64,000 nucleotides of DNA from Pseudomonadota bacterium (GCA_020161405.1 JAIUOD010000001.1:248001-312000), one strand, 5' to 3'; counted from the stretch's first letter, positions 32,544 through 41,327 are shown. Translations and numbers: made by a program. The notes: a model not told the origin generated them from the letters alone.

Positions 32544-32754
32544 GGCTAACCTCCTTGGCGCTTCCATTTGTTATTCTAGATTTCTTATATGGCCTCAAAG
32601 TCGATTGATTTAGAGGCGAATCGTCATCTGGTTTGTAACGCTTTGCCTTTTTTGCTGGAAGGTTTTTTGCAAGTGATGTATTGTTAAGAAGGTAGTTCCA
32701 ATTGCCCAAAACTTTGAAAAGTTCGTTTGCACTTTCTAAGTCAGGGTGCGCCAT
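32536..32754 (-). CDS. 72-codon stub: alternative recombinase C-terminus, read from attR
   Basis: The frame begins ATGGCGCACCC, the reverse of the attachment core, and encodes MAHPDLESANELFKVLGNWN and on to a TAA that overlaps the mobC start. The recombinase gene reads the same core in the same phase (MAHP at residues 504-507). In an excised circle the two would therefore fuse in frame, giving the recombinase this basic tail instead of antisense-tRNA sequence. In the integrated state it could be translated as a small protein only by chance, as no clear ribosome site precedes it. Confidence 0.75.
   Translation of the reverse strand: MAHPDLESANELFKVLGNWNYLLNNTSLAKNLPAKKAKRYKPDDDSPLNQSTLRPYKKSRITNGSAKEVSHD
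32744..32754. repeat. Right attachment core (attR)
   Basis: GGGTGCGCCAT, identical to 4072-4082 at the tRNA-Arg 3' end. It is the right boundary of the integrated element. Frame continuity between the recombinase and the stub that starts here supports this copy as the true end. Confidence 0.8.
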
Positions 32755-32893
32755 TTATTCTATCTCACGCTTATGTTTGTGGCACTCGCTAATCGCTCGT
32801 GCTATTCCCTTACCGCTTAGATGGTCGGCGAACTTTCGCCGGCACGCCACTTGGCGTGCAAATCGTACGAACTAAATAAGTTAGGGTGCGCCA
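32755..32893. other. Second att-like copy and remnant beyond attR
   Basis: A further GGGTGCGCCA lies at 32884-32893, in a context like attR: TAAGTCAGGGTGCGCCA at the first copy and TAAGTTAGGGTGCGCCA at the second. Read from this copy on the minus strand, a short frame gives MAHPNLFSSYDLHAKWRAGE, similar at its start to the stub MAHPDLESANELF. The 129 bases between hold a GCACGCC/GGCGTGC hairpin (32842-32848, 32853-32859) and no gene. It is probably the scar of an earlier related insertion. Confidence 0.5.
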
Positions 32894-33218
32894 CTCTATT
32901 CAAAACAATACCATCGGCATTTCGGCCTCACTCAAGGTTTTAGTTTCAGTTCGCAATAAAAGCGTGGTTGCGATTTAATTGGCATATTTTTTGTAATTTT
33001 TGAAAATTACCACAATTTAAGTGTGTTTTTTATTAGGTGCGACAAAATATAGCGATTGAATAATATCTTTTAAATACAATTACTTATCAAGAAATATACA
33101 CTAGGAAAAATCTAAGCCCTTAAAAGCAAGGATTTTAATTAACGAAATATAAAGCGACCCACAATCTATAATAGATTTTGTCGTTCTTCGCATTAATATA
33201 TTAGTAAACTGTACTTCA
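32894..33218. other. Intergenic stretch before the chemoreceptor
   Basis: 325 AT-rich bases. No gene, strong hairpin or repeat was recognised. The chemoreceptor promoter must lie here, but no -35/-10 pair stands out, and no Shine-Dalgarno is obvious before its ATG. Confidence 0.5.
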
Positions 33219-34919
33219 ATGAAATTTCCTATTAAACTTGAAAACATTTCCCTAAATTATAAATTGCTTGGCATAATTATTATTGCACTATCAGCAATGA
33301 CAGTCGGAACATTATTCGCACTTATAGATTCGCGCTTTAACATGATAAAAGATCGAAGAAATATGACACTTCATAGTGTCGAAGTTGCGCAAAGCATTGT
33401 AAATTCAAATATTAATAAACAGAAGAATGGCACTTTATCAATTGAGCAAGCCCAAAAAGAAACATTAGAAACTATCAAATCTTTGCGTTATGATGCAAAT
33501 AATTATTATTTCATTATTGATAAAAACAGCAAAATGATAATGCATCCACTTTCGCCCGAATTGGATGGCAAAGATGTTTCACAAATCAAAGACTTAAAGG
33601 GCAAATTAATTTATAAAAATATGGTTGATGTTGTAAATAAACAAAAAAATGGACACATCGAATATTCGCTCGCCAAGCCTAATTATAATATCAAAAAAGC
33701 TTTCCCCGTAATTTCATATGTCTCACAAACCAATGATTGGGGCTGGATAATTGGAACATCAATTTATATTGATGACGTAAATGCAGAATTTTTCAAAGCC
33801 ATTACTAAATTTGGAACATTGCTTCTTATTGCCGGGATTTTATATGTTTGGGTTGGGGTCTATATTGGCAATGATATAAAAAAATCCCTAAATGAAATTT
33901 CAAATGGCATAGACACTTTAGCGGATGCAAAAAAACTATACCTAAAAATAAATGATCGCCAAGACGAAGCAGGTCAAATGGCGCGCGGCCTATTACATCT
34001 TGACAAAAAACTTCATGAAGCGCGTGAACTTGAACAAGCACAACTCCAAAATGCGCAACTAAAAATCGCAGAGCAGCAGAAATTAGAACGCGAAATAACA
34101 AATTTTGAAGCCAAAACCCAAAAAATCCTTCAATTAGTAAATGATTATGCTTCAAACCTTTATGAAGCATCCGAACATATGGGAAATATTGTAAGCGATG
34201 TTAATTTGCGTGCACAAAAAGTTGCGGGCGCATCATCTGAAACATCAGATAATATTCAAAATGTTGCAAGCGCTGCAAAGGAAATGTCAAACTCCGTACA
34301 GCAAATTTCACAACAAACTGATTATTTTGAAAATGTAATTCGCGATGCTGTTTACCAAACCCAGCAAGCCGATAAAACCTCTATAATGCTTGAACAGGCG
34401 GCACTAAGAATTGGTGAAATCGTTGAAATCATTCAAAAAATTGCGGGCCAAATAAACCTTCTTGCTTTAAATGCTACAATCGAATCGGCACGTGCTGGTG
34501 AAGCGGGGCGTGGGTTCGCTGTTGTTGCCAATGAAGTTAAATCTTTGGCAAATCAAACCGAAAATGCGACCCACGAAATTTCACAAAATATTGATAATAT
34601 CAAAAATGTATCGACAGAAGTTATCAAATCTCTTGGCGCAATTAAGACATCAATTGATAGTGTTTGCGGTATTTCAAATAAAATCTCTACAGCAGTTAAC
34701 GAACAAAGCAGCGCAACACAAAATATCGCACAAAATATGCAACATGCATCAAGCGGAACACACATGATTGATGCAAGCATTAATGAAGTTAGTGAGTTTT
34801 CATTAGAAGCCAATAAATCTGCGATTGAAACCAAAGAAGCTGCAAAATTATTGTCACAAAACACAAAATTATTAAGCCAAGAAATAAGCGTTTTCCTTGA
34901 TAATGTAAGGGCGGCATAA
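33219..34919 (+). CDS. Methyl-accepting chemotaxis protein with a Cache sensor domain
   Basis: Inner-membrane chemoreceptor of 566 residues. A membrane helix (about 15-36), a periplasmic single Cache domain (about 40-195; [31 protein letters not shown] is the sCache_2 signature), a second helix (about 205-225), HAMP, and the cytoplasmic signalling hairpin with [44 protein letters not shown] at its tip. Cache domains of this type often bind small carboxylates. It is the first chromosomal gene to the right of the island. No other che gene is in the window. Confidence 0.93.
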   Translation: MKFPIKLENISLNYKLLGIIIIALSAMTVGTLFALIDSRFNMIKDRRNMTLHSVEVAQSIVNSNINKQKNGTLSIEQAQKETLETIKSLRYDANNYYFIIDKNSKMIMHPLSPELDGKDVSQIKDLKGKLIYKNMVDVVNKQKNGHIEYSLAKPNYNIKKAFPVISYVSQTNDWGWIIGTSIYIDDVNAEFFKAITKFGTLLLIAGILYVWVGVYIGNDIKKSLNEISNGIDTLADAKKLYLKINDRQDEAGQMARGLLHLDKKLHEARELEQAQLQNAQLKIAEQQKLEREITNFEAKTQKILQLVNDYASNLYEASEHMGNIVSDVNLRAQKVAGASSETSDNIQNVASAAKEMSNSVQQISQQTDYFENVIRDAVYQTQQADKTSIMLEQAALRIGEIVEIIQKIAGQINLLALNATIESARAGEAGRGFAVVANEVKSLANQTENATHEISQNIDNIKNVSTEVIKSLGAIKTSIDSVCGISNKISTAVNEQSSATQNIAQNMQHASSGTHMIDASINEVSEFSLEANKSAIETKEAAKLLSQNTKLLSQEISVFLDNVRAA

Positions 34920-35122
34920 TCACAGAAATTGTAAAAGATTATTTTTTCGCCATATAATATTATTAATGCATATTATTTTGGCAATATGCTGATTATCAGC
35001 AAATTTATTTTTTATTTCAGATATTTTTTTGACTTATTTTCCAGCAGATGTCACAAATGATTATCACTTTATGTGAGTTTCCTTCCTCGGAATAATCGAA
35101 AATTTGGACAAATTTCGAAACT

Positions 35123-35172
35123 ATACCCTTAGTAATTTGCAACCTCCCCGCAAATTCCTAAGGGTATTTATT
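35123..35172 (+). terminator. Long hairpin terminator
   Basis: ATACCCTTAG (35123-35132) with CTAAGGGTAT (35158-35167), then AATTTGC with GCAAATT (35134-35140, 35150-35156), one mismatch between, loop AACCTCCCC, and TTATTTTTATT after it. It lies about 200 bases past the chemoreceptor stop, in an otherwise gene-free stretch of 340 bases. Confidence 0.75.
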
Positions 35173-35261
35173 TTTATTGCGACTAAAAATACAATTGCCA
35201 AAATTAAATAAATGTGCGCATCATAAGAAATCATATTTTATTGATAGATTGTAAGGCTAAA

Positions 35262-35600
35262 ATGTTACTTCGTGATGACGAGAAGTCGCGAAAAAAAATG
35301 TTCAACTTTCTAATTCGTCATCTGATTATTGGCGTGGTGACTGGTTGGGTTATTTTAAGCGTTTTCATCATTCTTGATATCGCAAGCCTAAGGAGTCTTG
35401 CAATTGCAACGGGTGCAGGGGCAATTGTATTTCCTTTATTATATGCTTTTTTTGCAATTACCTTTGGTTCTGCGGCGATGGGAATTGGCATAATGGGTAT
35501 TAATGATGACGACGATAATGACAATGATGGTCACCGTTTAAATATTTTCCCAGAATTTCATCAATTATCACCAGTTAAAGTTCACACAAAAAAACGATAA
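35262..35600 (+). CDS. Small membrane protein of unknown function, 112 aa
   Basis: Two membrane helices (about residues 18-40 and 46-75) preceded by a basic N-terminus (LLRDDEKSRKKMF) and followed by an acidic run (INDDDDNDNDG). Not recognised. The ATG at 35262 with AAGG upstream is preferred to a GTG 16 codons earlier. It precedes dut by 124 bases with no clear link to it. Confidence 0.55.
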   Translation: MLLRDDEKSRKKMFNFLIRHLIIGVVTGWVILSVFIILDIASLRSLAIATGAGAIVFPLLYAFFAITFGSAAMGIGIMGINDDDDNDNDGHRLNIFPEFHQLSPVKVHTKKR

Positions 35601-35724
35601 TTTCACCCCATAAATTCTATTATTTCGTAATTTGCGGCTATGATTAAGGACATTGTTAATGATGCAATGTGAATGACTTTTTGCGAATCGCATCATAAGT
35701 ATTTCATATTTTTTGGGGGCAATA

Positions 35725-36261
35725 ATGCAAAATCCGTTTGGTAAACGTGCAAAAGAAGATGATGTCACGATTGTTGAAAGCGAAATCATAAGCGTCAATC
35801 GCAAAGAGACACGACCAATAATTGCATTTGTCAAACTTGCGCACTTTGGTGATTTACCACTTCCTGCTTATGAAACCATTCAATCAGCGGGTATGGATTT
35901 GCGCGCCGCAATTGGTGAAGATGAAATAATTTCTATGCCAAGTGGTTCGCGTGTGTTGGTTCCAACTGGCCTGAAAATTGCCCTTCCACCTAATTATGAG
36001 GCGCAAATTAGACCGCGTTCTGGTCTTGCCCTTAAAAATGGGATTACGTGTTTAAATAGCCCTGGTACGATTGATGCCGATTATCGCGGCGAAGTTGGGA
36101 TTATTTTGATTAATCACGGCGCCGACACTTTTGAAATTAAACGCGGCGACAGAATTGCCCAAATGGTAATTGCCCCAATCACACAAGCGGTTTGGATGGA
36201 GACTGATGATCTTGACGAAACAGCGCGTGGTACTGGTGGTTTTGGTTCAACTGGCGTTTAG
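35725..36261 (+). CDS. dut: dUTP diphosphatase
   Basis: Hydrolyses dUTP to dUMP, preventing uracil in DNA and feeding dTMP synthesis. 178 residues with all five trimeric dUTPase motifs in order: [40 protein letters not shown] and [10 protein letters not shown]. It has an N-terminal extension of about 30 residues compared with the usual 150. Start at ATG 35725 behind TTGGGGGC. The DUF4287 gene follows after three bases, so they are probably cotranscribed. Confidence 0.95.
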   Translation: MQNPFGKRAKEDDVTIVESEIISVNRKETRPIIAFVKLAHFGDLPLPAYETIQSAGMDLRAAIGEDEIISMPSGSRVLVPTGLKIALPPNYEAQIRPRSGLALKNGITCLNSPGTIDADYRGEVGIILINHGADTFEIKRGDRIAQMVIAPITQAVWMETDDLDETARGTGGFGSTGV

Positions 36262-36264
36262 ATT

Positions 36265-36477
36265 ATGGCGATGGATGTTGAAACCTATTTAGCAGGAGTG
36301 AAAACCAAAACAGGGCTTCATTATCTTGAAATCGTTGAATTATTGAAAAAAGAAGGTTTTACCAAAAAAGGTACGACCGCAACTATTGTCAAAAACTATC
36401 TTAAAGATAAATATGATATTGGGCATGGACATGCCATGGGTATTTGGCGCTTTTTAAAGCCAAGCGTTGAAGAATAA
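36265..36477 (+). CDS. DUF4287-type small protein
   Basis: 70 residues matching the DUF4287 pattern: YLAGVKTKTGLHYLEIVELLKKEGFTKKG, then a helix and DIGHGHAMGIW. Members are small conserved proteins without known activity. It starts three bases after dut and converges end to end with comM (adjacent stops at 36477/36478). Confidence 0.8.
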   Translation: MAMDVETYLAGVKTKTGLHYLEIVELLKKEGFTKKGTTATIVKNYLKDKYDIGHGHAMGIWRFLKPSVEE

Positions 36478-38037
36478 TTACATAAATTTATTTGCAAAAT
36501 TGGGGTTTGCAATATTTTGCCCCTGCATTTCCAATGGATCATTGCGCCTATATGCCAAAGCCTCGGCAATATGGACGCGTTTGACATTATCATCACCATC
36601 CAAATCGGCAATAGTACGCGCAACTTTTAAAGTGCGGTGATAGGCGCGTGCCGAAAGGCGCATAGCCTCCGCAGCCTTTGTAAGAAGCGCCGCACCATTG
36701 GCATCAGGTGTTGCATATTTTTCCAATAAATTGCCTGATATAACAACATTTAAAGCAGGGTTTACCCCCTCTTCTTTATAGCGTTCAAATTGAATTTCGC
36801 GGGCACGGGCAACACGCGCGGCAACTTCTTTTGTACCTTCTTGTGGTGCAGGAAGTGACAAGTCTGAAACAGTAACCGCAGGAATGTCAATTTGAATATC
36901 AATCCTATCAAGCATTGGGCCTGAAATGCGGCTTTGATATTGTGCCATACATTTTGGCGCCTTGCCGCAAGTTCGCCCTTGCGGTGCACCGCATCTGCAT
37001 GGGTTCATTGCCGCAACCAATTGAAAGCGCGCGGGATAAGTAACATGACGATTAGCACGCGCCACCATAACTTCACCGGTTTCAATTGGCTGACGTAGTG
37101 CATCCAATGCCTGAACACCAAATTCAGGCAATTCATCAAGGAATAAAACCCCATGATGCGCCAATGAAACCTCCCCCGGTTTTGCGCGATTGCCACCGCC
37201 CGTAAGTGCTGCCATTGATGCTGAATGATGCGGCGAACGGAACGGACGGGTTCGGCTTAAAGAACCTTTTGCAAGATTACCCGCAACCGAATGTATCATG
37301 GAAACTTCAAGTAATTCATTGGCATTTAATGGCGGTAATAGACCTGGCAATCTTTGCGCTAACATTGATTTTCCCGCCCCAGGCGGCCCAACCATAAGCA
37401 AATTATGACCACCCGCCGCCGCAACTTCAAGTGCGCGCTTTGCCTGTTCTTGACCGCGAACATCCCGCAAATCAAGTGCGAAATTATCCTCTAATAATTC
37501 GCCCGCCTTCGCAGGGGCAATTACGTTTTGACCGCGAATATGATTTATAAAGGCCATAAGGCTTTTGGTGCCAATAACTTTACCGCCCGACCATGCGGCC
37601 TCACCCGCCGAGGATTCTGGGCAAATGAATGTTAAATCTTCCGAATTTGCCGCAATCGCCGCAGGTAATGCACCCGCCACCGGAAGCCATGATCCATCAA
37701 GCGCCAATTCGCCCATACATGCCAAACCATCCAGAGAATCAGAAGGCAAAACCCCCATTTGCGTTAGGATTGCAAGCGCGATGGGCGCATCATAATGTGA
37801 GCCTTCTTTTGGTAAATCAGCGGGCGATAAATTAACCACCACACGCTTTGCAGGAAGTGCCAAACCAATGGCGGCAAAGGCCGAACGAACCCGTTCACGA
37901 CTTTCGCCAACTGCTTTATCGGTAAGGCCAACAATGGCAAAATATGGATTAACCCCAACTTCGGTTATTTGAACCTGAACATCAACGCGGCGGGCACGTG
38001 CACCATCGAATGCATAAGTAACAATTGAAGCAACCAT
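36478..38037 (-). CDS. comM: YifB/ComM family Mg-chelatase-like AAA+ ATPase
   Basis: 519 residues. N-terminal Lon-substrate-like domain (SRERVRSAFAAIGLALPAKRVVVNLSPADLPKEGSHYDAPIALAIL), AAA+ core with Walker A GPPGAGKS and Walker B LFLDELPEF, sensor AMNPCRCG, and a C-terminal lid (SARAYHRTLKVARTIADLDG). In naturally competent bacteria ComM is a helicase that extends recombination branches during transformation. An SOS box lies about 65 bases upstream, suggesting damage induction. Confidence 0.92.
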   Translation of the reverse strand: MVASIVTYAFDGARARRVDVQVQITEVGVNPYFAIVGLTDKAVGESRERVRSAFAAIGLALPAKRVVVNLSPADLPKEGSHYDAPIALAILTQMGVLPSDSLDGLACMGELALDGSWLPVAGALPAAIAANSEDLTFICPESSAGEAAWSGGKVIGTKSLMAFINHIRGQNVIAPAKAGELLEDNFALDLRDVRGQEQAKRALEVAAAGGHNLLMVGPPGAGKSMLAQRLPGLLPPLNANELLEVSMIHSVAGNLAKGSLSRTRPFRSPHHSASMAALTGGGNRAKPGEVSLAHHGVLFLDELPEFGVQALDALRQPIETGEVMVARANRHVTYPARFQLVAAMNPCRCGAPQGRTCGKAPKCMAQYQSRISGPMLDRIDIQIDIPAVTVSDLSLPAPQEGTKEVAARVARAREIQFERYKEEGVNPALNVVISGNLLEKYATPDANGAALLTKAAEAMRLSARAYHRTLKVARTIADLDGDDNVKRVHIAEALAYRRNDPLEMQGQNIANPNFANKFM

Positions 38038-38099
38038 AAATCCCCCATTCGTTTCGCAAGCGAAACTTCCACAGATGTTCTATGGAAGGAACAATAGCA

Positions 38100-38114
38100 G
38101 AACATTTACAGAAC
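38100..38114 (-). promoter_or_regulatory. LexA (SOS) box upstream of comM
   Basis: On the minus strand GTTC-TGTAAAT-GTTC, exactly the alphaproteobacterial GTTC-N7-GTTC form (plus strand GAAC at 38100-38103 and 38111-38114). It lies 63 bases before the comM start. A hairpin GTTTCGC-AA-GCGAAAC lies between. A 15-base copy of part of this site (ATTTACAGAACGCAA) recurs at 38649-38663 without the second half-site. Confidence 0.65.
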
Positions 38115-38133
38115 GCAAGTGTCATTATTTATT

Positions 38134-38613
38134 TTATTCTAACCAATTTAAAAACGGTATAATATTGAATTTAGAACAATGTCCGACATATATTCCTGCC
38201 TTTGGAACCAAAGTGTTTGCAGGTTTAACAACTACATGATTAAAATCTGTGTTACCAATATCATCCACATAGAAATCATAAATTTCCGATGTATTTCCCT
38301 GATATGTAATAAGTACATTTATATTCTGTGTACTTAATGCCAATAACTTAATTTTTGCACCTTCACTTTTAGCAGATTTAACAACTTTATTCGCATCAAT
38401 AAAAAGTAGGTCTAAACCACTCTCTTCGGAAAAATCCAATGTGACAGAGCCACCGCTTATTTTGTCATCAGTCCAGCCAGCGTCCTTTTTAGAAACTGCA
38501 CCAGCAGCAACATAATAAGCCTTACCCACCTCTTCACCACATGTTGCTAAAGACTCGGCAATTACATTATTCGATACCAAAGAGAGCAAAATTATTATAA
38601 AATATTTCTTCAT
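38134..38613 (-). CDS. Exported protein of unknown function, 159 aa
   Basis: A Sec signal peptide (MKKYFIIILLSLVSNNVIA, cleavage before ESLATCG) precedes a beta-rich domain with two cysteines (TCGEE and GHCSKF), one near each end, that may form a disulfide. Not recognised. Start at 38613 rather than five codons upstream, because MKK begins a normal signal peptide. Low GC even for this genome. Confidence 0.6.
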   Translation of the reverse strand: MKKYFIIILLSLVSNNVIAESLATCGEEVGKAYYVAAGAVSKKDAGWTDDKISGGSVTLDFSEESGLDLLFIDANKVVKSAKSEGAKIKLLALSTQNINVLITYQGNTSEIYDFYVDDIGNTDFNHVVVKPANTLVPKAGIYVGHCSKFNIIPFLNWLE

Positions 38614-38666
38614 TAGGTAAATACTCAAAAAATTATAACATACGAAAAATTTACAGAACGCAATAA

Positions 38667-39083
38667 TTATTTTTCTAATTCTTCACTATCAGTATCATCA
38701 CTACCCGCTTTACTTGCCTCGCGCGCTTTTTTGGCAAGATTTTCATAGCGTGCACGGTATTCATCAAGGGTTTCTTCTTCTAATTCTTCAAGATCAAGAA
38801 GCATATTATGCGCACCTTTTGTGGCGCGAATTAATTCATCAAGCTTTATTTGAATCGCCTCAGTGTCGCGGTTTTGGGCATTTTGGATTAGAAAAACCAT
38901 TAAGAAAGTAATGATTGTTGTGCCCGTATTTATCACCAATTGCCAAGTATCGGAAAAATGAAAAATCGGCCCCGTAACAATCCAAATTATAATAATTAAA
39001 ACTGCCAAATTAAACACAATTGGGCGACCTGTGAATTTGGCCGCAGCTTTTGCAATTTTTGAATATAGATTTTGGTTTTTCAT
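38667..39083 (-). CDS. Low-affinity iron permease family membrane protein
   Basis: 138 residues. Two adjacent membrane helices (about 24-40 and 48-67) with the family pattern FNLAVLIIIIWIVTGPIFHFSDTWQLVINTGTTIITFLMVFLIQNAQNRDTEAIQIKLDELIRA, followed by an acidic cytoplasmic tail (LEELEEETLDEYRARYENLAKKA). The start codon lies one base from the end of a MITE, so its ribosome site and promoter must come from, or through, the inserted element; no Shine-Dalgarno is visible there. Confidence 0.85.
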   Translation of the reverse strand: MKNQNLYSKIAKAAAKFTGRPIVFNLAVLIIIIWIVTGPIFHFSDTWQLVINTGTTIITFLMVFLIQNAQNRDTEAIQIKLDELIRATKGAHNMLLDLEELEEETLDEYRARYENLAKKAREASKAGSDDTDSEELEK

Positions 39084-39084
39084 A

Positions 39085-39351
39085 TAGGGCCAGGACTAAT
39101 TAATTAACAAAGTATGACTTGATTTTGGCTAAAAGCTAGAGTGAAAACAAGGTTTTTGTGATGTGAACATCACAAAACACCTTTTTTTGCTTTAGATTGA
39201 CGCCAAAATCAAGCCCGTAGGGTGAAATATAAATGGCTTTATGGCGGCACGTAAAACCTTGAAATATAACCAATATTACTGCGGTTTCCCGCACCACCCT
39301 AAAGCCATTTCTATTTCATCATACTTTATTAATTAATTAGTCCTGACCCTA
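39085..39351. mobile_element. 265-bp MITE with 32-bp terminal inverted repeats
   Basis: Terminal repeats at 39086-39117 and 39319-39350 match at 30 of 32 positions and begin GGGCCAGGACTAATTAATTA / GGGTCAGGACTAATTAATTA, flanked by TA on both sides (a probable TA target duplication). The interior folds into two arms: CTTGATTTTGGC/GCCAAAATCAAG (39118-39129, 39202-39213), with inner TTTTGTGATGT/ACATCACAAAA, and a 20-base arm (39222-39241, 39300-39319, 18 matches). It has no ORF, so a transposase would be needed in trans; a TA duplication fits IS630/Tc1- or IS427-like enzymes. Confidence 0.8.
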
Positions 39352-39387
39352 GATTGCCTAATGTAAAAATTACTTTATCGTTTTTTT

Positions 39388-40170
39388 ATGACTGAGCAAG
39401 ATTTTAAAATATTTGGCAAGCAAAATGCACCATTGATTTTTTATTTTCATGGCGCACCTGGTAGTATTGAAGATGGAATATTGTTTGAAGAAATTGCAAA
39501 TTCTGTCGGGATTGGAATATGTGCCATAAATTATCTTAGTTTTGGTGGGCAATATATTGAAAAATGCGCACAAATTATCAAGGATAAAAGCCAAGATAAA
39601 AAACCAATAATAATTGGGTTTTCTATTGGTGCTATGGTTGCAATCAAGGTTCAAAAGGCATTGAATAATATTGCCGATTTATATCTTATATCCCCTGCTA
39701 TGCCGCTTAATGATTTTAAAATAGCCAAACAAATGGCGGGCTTTATTGTTTTTGATAGCGCAAAAAATAAAATAGCATCATTCAATATCTTAATTTTTGC
39801 GTCTTCAATTATTGCTAAAATTGCACCAAAATTTTTGATAAATTCACTATTTGCAAGTGCGCCAAAAATTGAAAAAGAATTATTTGCAAATTTTGGCATC
39901 ATGCACAATCAATTATGGGCAATGAAAAATTCATTCATTGATTTTCCTAATGCATACAAAAAACTAATTATTGAATATGCAAATTGGGAAGGCGGCGAAT
40001 TAAACGACCTTAATATAAAAGAAATTCATCAAGGAAATATTGATAATTGGGCACCAATTGAATTATTGCAAAATGCAATGCCAAATCAAAATGTAACTAT
40101 ACATGATAAAAAAGGGCATTATTCGACATTATTGGCGGCAATGGCAAAAATTTTACAATCTACCATCTAA
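39388..40170 (+). CDS. Alpha/beta-fold hydrolase
   Basis: 260 residues. Oxyanion-hole segment FYFHGAPGS (about 18-26), nucleophile elbow GFSIGAM (Ser about 75), and a C-terminal His in KKGHYSTLL; the acid residue is probably Asp or Glu before NWAPIELL. No signal peptide. Substrate unknown. It stands alone just right of the MITE and overlaps the end of the convergent nrsF gene by 11 bases. Confidence 0.8.
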   Translation: MTEQDFKIFGKQNAPLIFYFHGAPGSIEDGILFEEIANSVGIGICAINYLSFGGQYIEKCAQIIKDKSQDKKPIIIGFSIGAMVAIKVQKALNNIADLYLISPAMPLNDFKIAKQMAGFIVFDSAKNKIASFNILIFASSIIAKIAPKFLINSLFASAPKIEKELFANFGIMHNQLWAMKNSFIDFPNAYKKLIIEYANWEGGELNDLNIKEIHQGNIDNWAPIELLQNAMPNQNVTIHDKKGHYSTLLAAMAKILQSTI

Positions 40171-40801
40171 GTTTATTACCCATAAAATATCCAAAAATGG
40201 CGATTGCAAAAATTGGTACCCAATAACAAATAAGATAATAGAAAATCCCATCCATATTGCAGTGAAAAGAATAGGCAAAGGCCGCCAAAAGCGCACTTAA
40301 CGCCCCACTTGCAAAGCCCAAAAGGCGCGGATTATTTGGCGCAGTATTTTTAAGCCAGAAGTTCCACATAATTGTGAAAATCGCGAATGACCCAAATAAT
40401 GTTACACCAAGGCACATTTGCCAACCGCCCATATTAACATTTGTCATTTCTTTGATGAAAATTTTATCTTCTATCAAAGGTAAAAAACGTGAAAATATAA
40501 GGCCAAGAAGGATAATTATCGGCACAATTGCAAAGCTAAGATTTTGGTTTTGCGGCCTTGCACTATGTAAAACAACATAAAGCGAACAAATTATTCCAAG
40601 CAAAAGCCCGCCATTTTTCCACAATAAAGTGCCATTTTTCATGGCATCATATAAATCAAGCCTAAAGCCGATTGATGAAAATACAAAAAGTAAAACCCCA
40701 ACAAATCCAAAGCAAGACAAGGCAAAAAGGCCGAAGTCTTTTAATGGTTTAACAGGTTTTAAATCTGCGACTAAATCGTCAATAAGGGGATTATTATTCA
40801 T
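40160..40801 (-). CDS. nrsF: NrsF-type (DUF1109) membrane anti-sigma factor
   Basis: 213 residues with six membrane helices and a short cytoplasmic N-terminus (NPLIDDLVADLKPVKPL), the layout of NrsF, which holds SigF inactive at the membrane until heavy-metal stress. It overlaps the sigma-factor gene by 8 bases, as expected for a sigma/anti-sigma pair. The C-terminal stretch with conserved Cys and His (SFHCNMDGIFYYLICYWVP) is the likely metal-sensing part in this family. Confidence 0.87.
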   Translation of the reverse strand: MNNNPLIDDLVADLKPVKPLKDFGLFALSCFGFVGVLLFVFSSIGFRLDLYDAMKNGTLLWKNGGLLLGIICSLYVVLHSARPQNQNLSFAIVPIIILLGLIFSRFLPLIEDKIFIKEMTNVNMGGWQMCLGVTLFGSFAIFTIMWNFWLKNTAPNNPRLLGFASGALSALLAAFAYSFHCNMDGIFYYLICYWVPIFAIAIFGYFMGNKLRW

Positions 40802-41327
40802 TTGACCCCTCCGAAATTTTTGCTTGCATGGTTTTTATTCCACGGTGGATTGCCACTTTTACAAAAGATTGACTAAGGCCAAGTTTTGTTGCGGCTTCTT
40901 CGATTGAATATTCTTGTAATTTAACTAATTCGATTATTTGCGCCTGTTTTTGCGGCAAGACCTTCAAAAGGTTTTGCACATCATATTTGGCACATTCATT
41001 TTGACTTTGCGGGATTGAAATATCATCACTTAATTCGGTTTCAATATGTTTTAAATGCTTACGCAATCTATCAATCCATTTATGACGCGCAATCGCCGAT
41101 AACCACGGCCCAAATTCGCGCGAAGTATCAAAAGTTGCGCGCTTGGTGTGAATGGCAATCAATGTGTCTTGCACTAAATCTTCAACAATTGCGCTATGGG
41201 CACGTTTATTAAAATAAGCCAAAAGCCAGATGCGCAATTCGTCCAAAAGCATGCGATAACATGCCTTATCGCCGTCTTGCGCATTTTGCATCCAATGCGC
41301 CCATTTGTCTTTGTTTAATGCAACCAT
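40794..41327 (-). CDS. sigF: SigF-type ECF sigma factor
   Basis: 177 residues. Region 2 (LLDELRIWLLAYFNKRAHSAIVEDLVQDTLIAIHTKRATFD...FGPWLSAIARHKWIDRLRK) and region 4 (VLPQKQAQIIELVKLQEYSIEEAATKLGLSQSFVKVAIHRGIKTMQ) are complete. Paired with NrsF and flanked by its likely targets, the two bufferin-type genes, it matches Caulobacter SigF, which answers heavy-metal stress. A promoter of the same form as its targets lies just upstream, implying autoregulation. Confidence 0.92.
   Translation of the reverse strand: MVALNKDKWAHWMQNAQDGDKACYRMLLDELRIWLLAYFNKRAHSAIVEDLVQDTLIAIHTKRATFDTSREFGPWLSAIARHKWIDRLRKHLKHIETELSDDISIPQSQNECAKYDVQNLLKVLPQKQAQIIELVKLQEYSIEEAATKLGLSQSFVKVAIHRGIKTMQAKISEGSNE

Larger units (their letters stand above)
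4072..32754. mobile_element. Integrative mobilizable element in tRNA-Arg(CCG), about 28.7 kb
   Basis: Bounded by the direct repeat GGGTGCGCCAT. It carries a serine recombinase at one end, mobC and a MobA/VirD2-type relaxase at the other, and a VirD4/TraG-like coupling ATPase, but no mating-channel genes. It is therefore mobilizable rather than self-transmissible. Cargo includes restriction-modification, TIR/caspase, AbiE, an antirestriction gene and an ABC operon. In the excised circle the recombinase and mob ends become adjacent, forming one continuous minus-strand gene run. The flanks (glyoxalase on the left, chemoreceptor on the right) look chromosomal. Confidence 0.85.

Noticed and set aside
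32536..32754. Independent small gene upstream of mobC
   Set aside because: The start codon is the att core itself and no ribosome site precedes it; in-phase continuity with the recombinase explains the open frame better.
35713..35724. dut start at an upstream TTG
   Set aside because: The TTG lies inside the GGGGG ribosome site; the ATG at 35725 is correctly spaced.
38649..38663. Second SOS box before the exported-protein gene
   Set aside because: It repeats 15 bases of the comM site (ATTTACAGAACGCAA) but lacks the second GAAC half, so LexA binding is not supported; it may reflect a small duplication.
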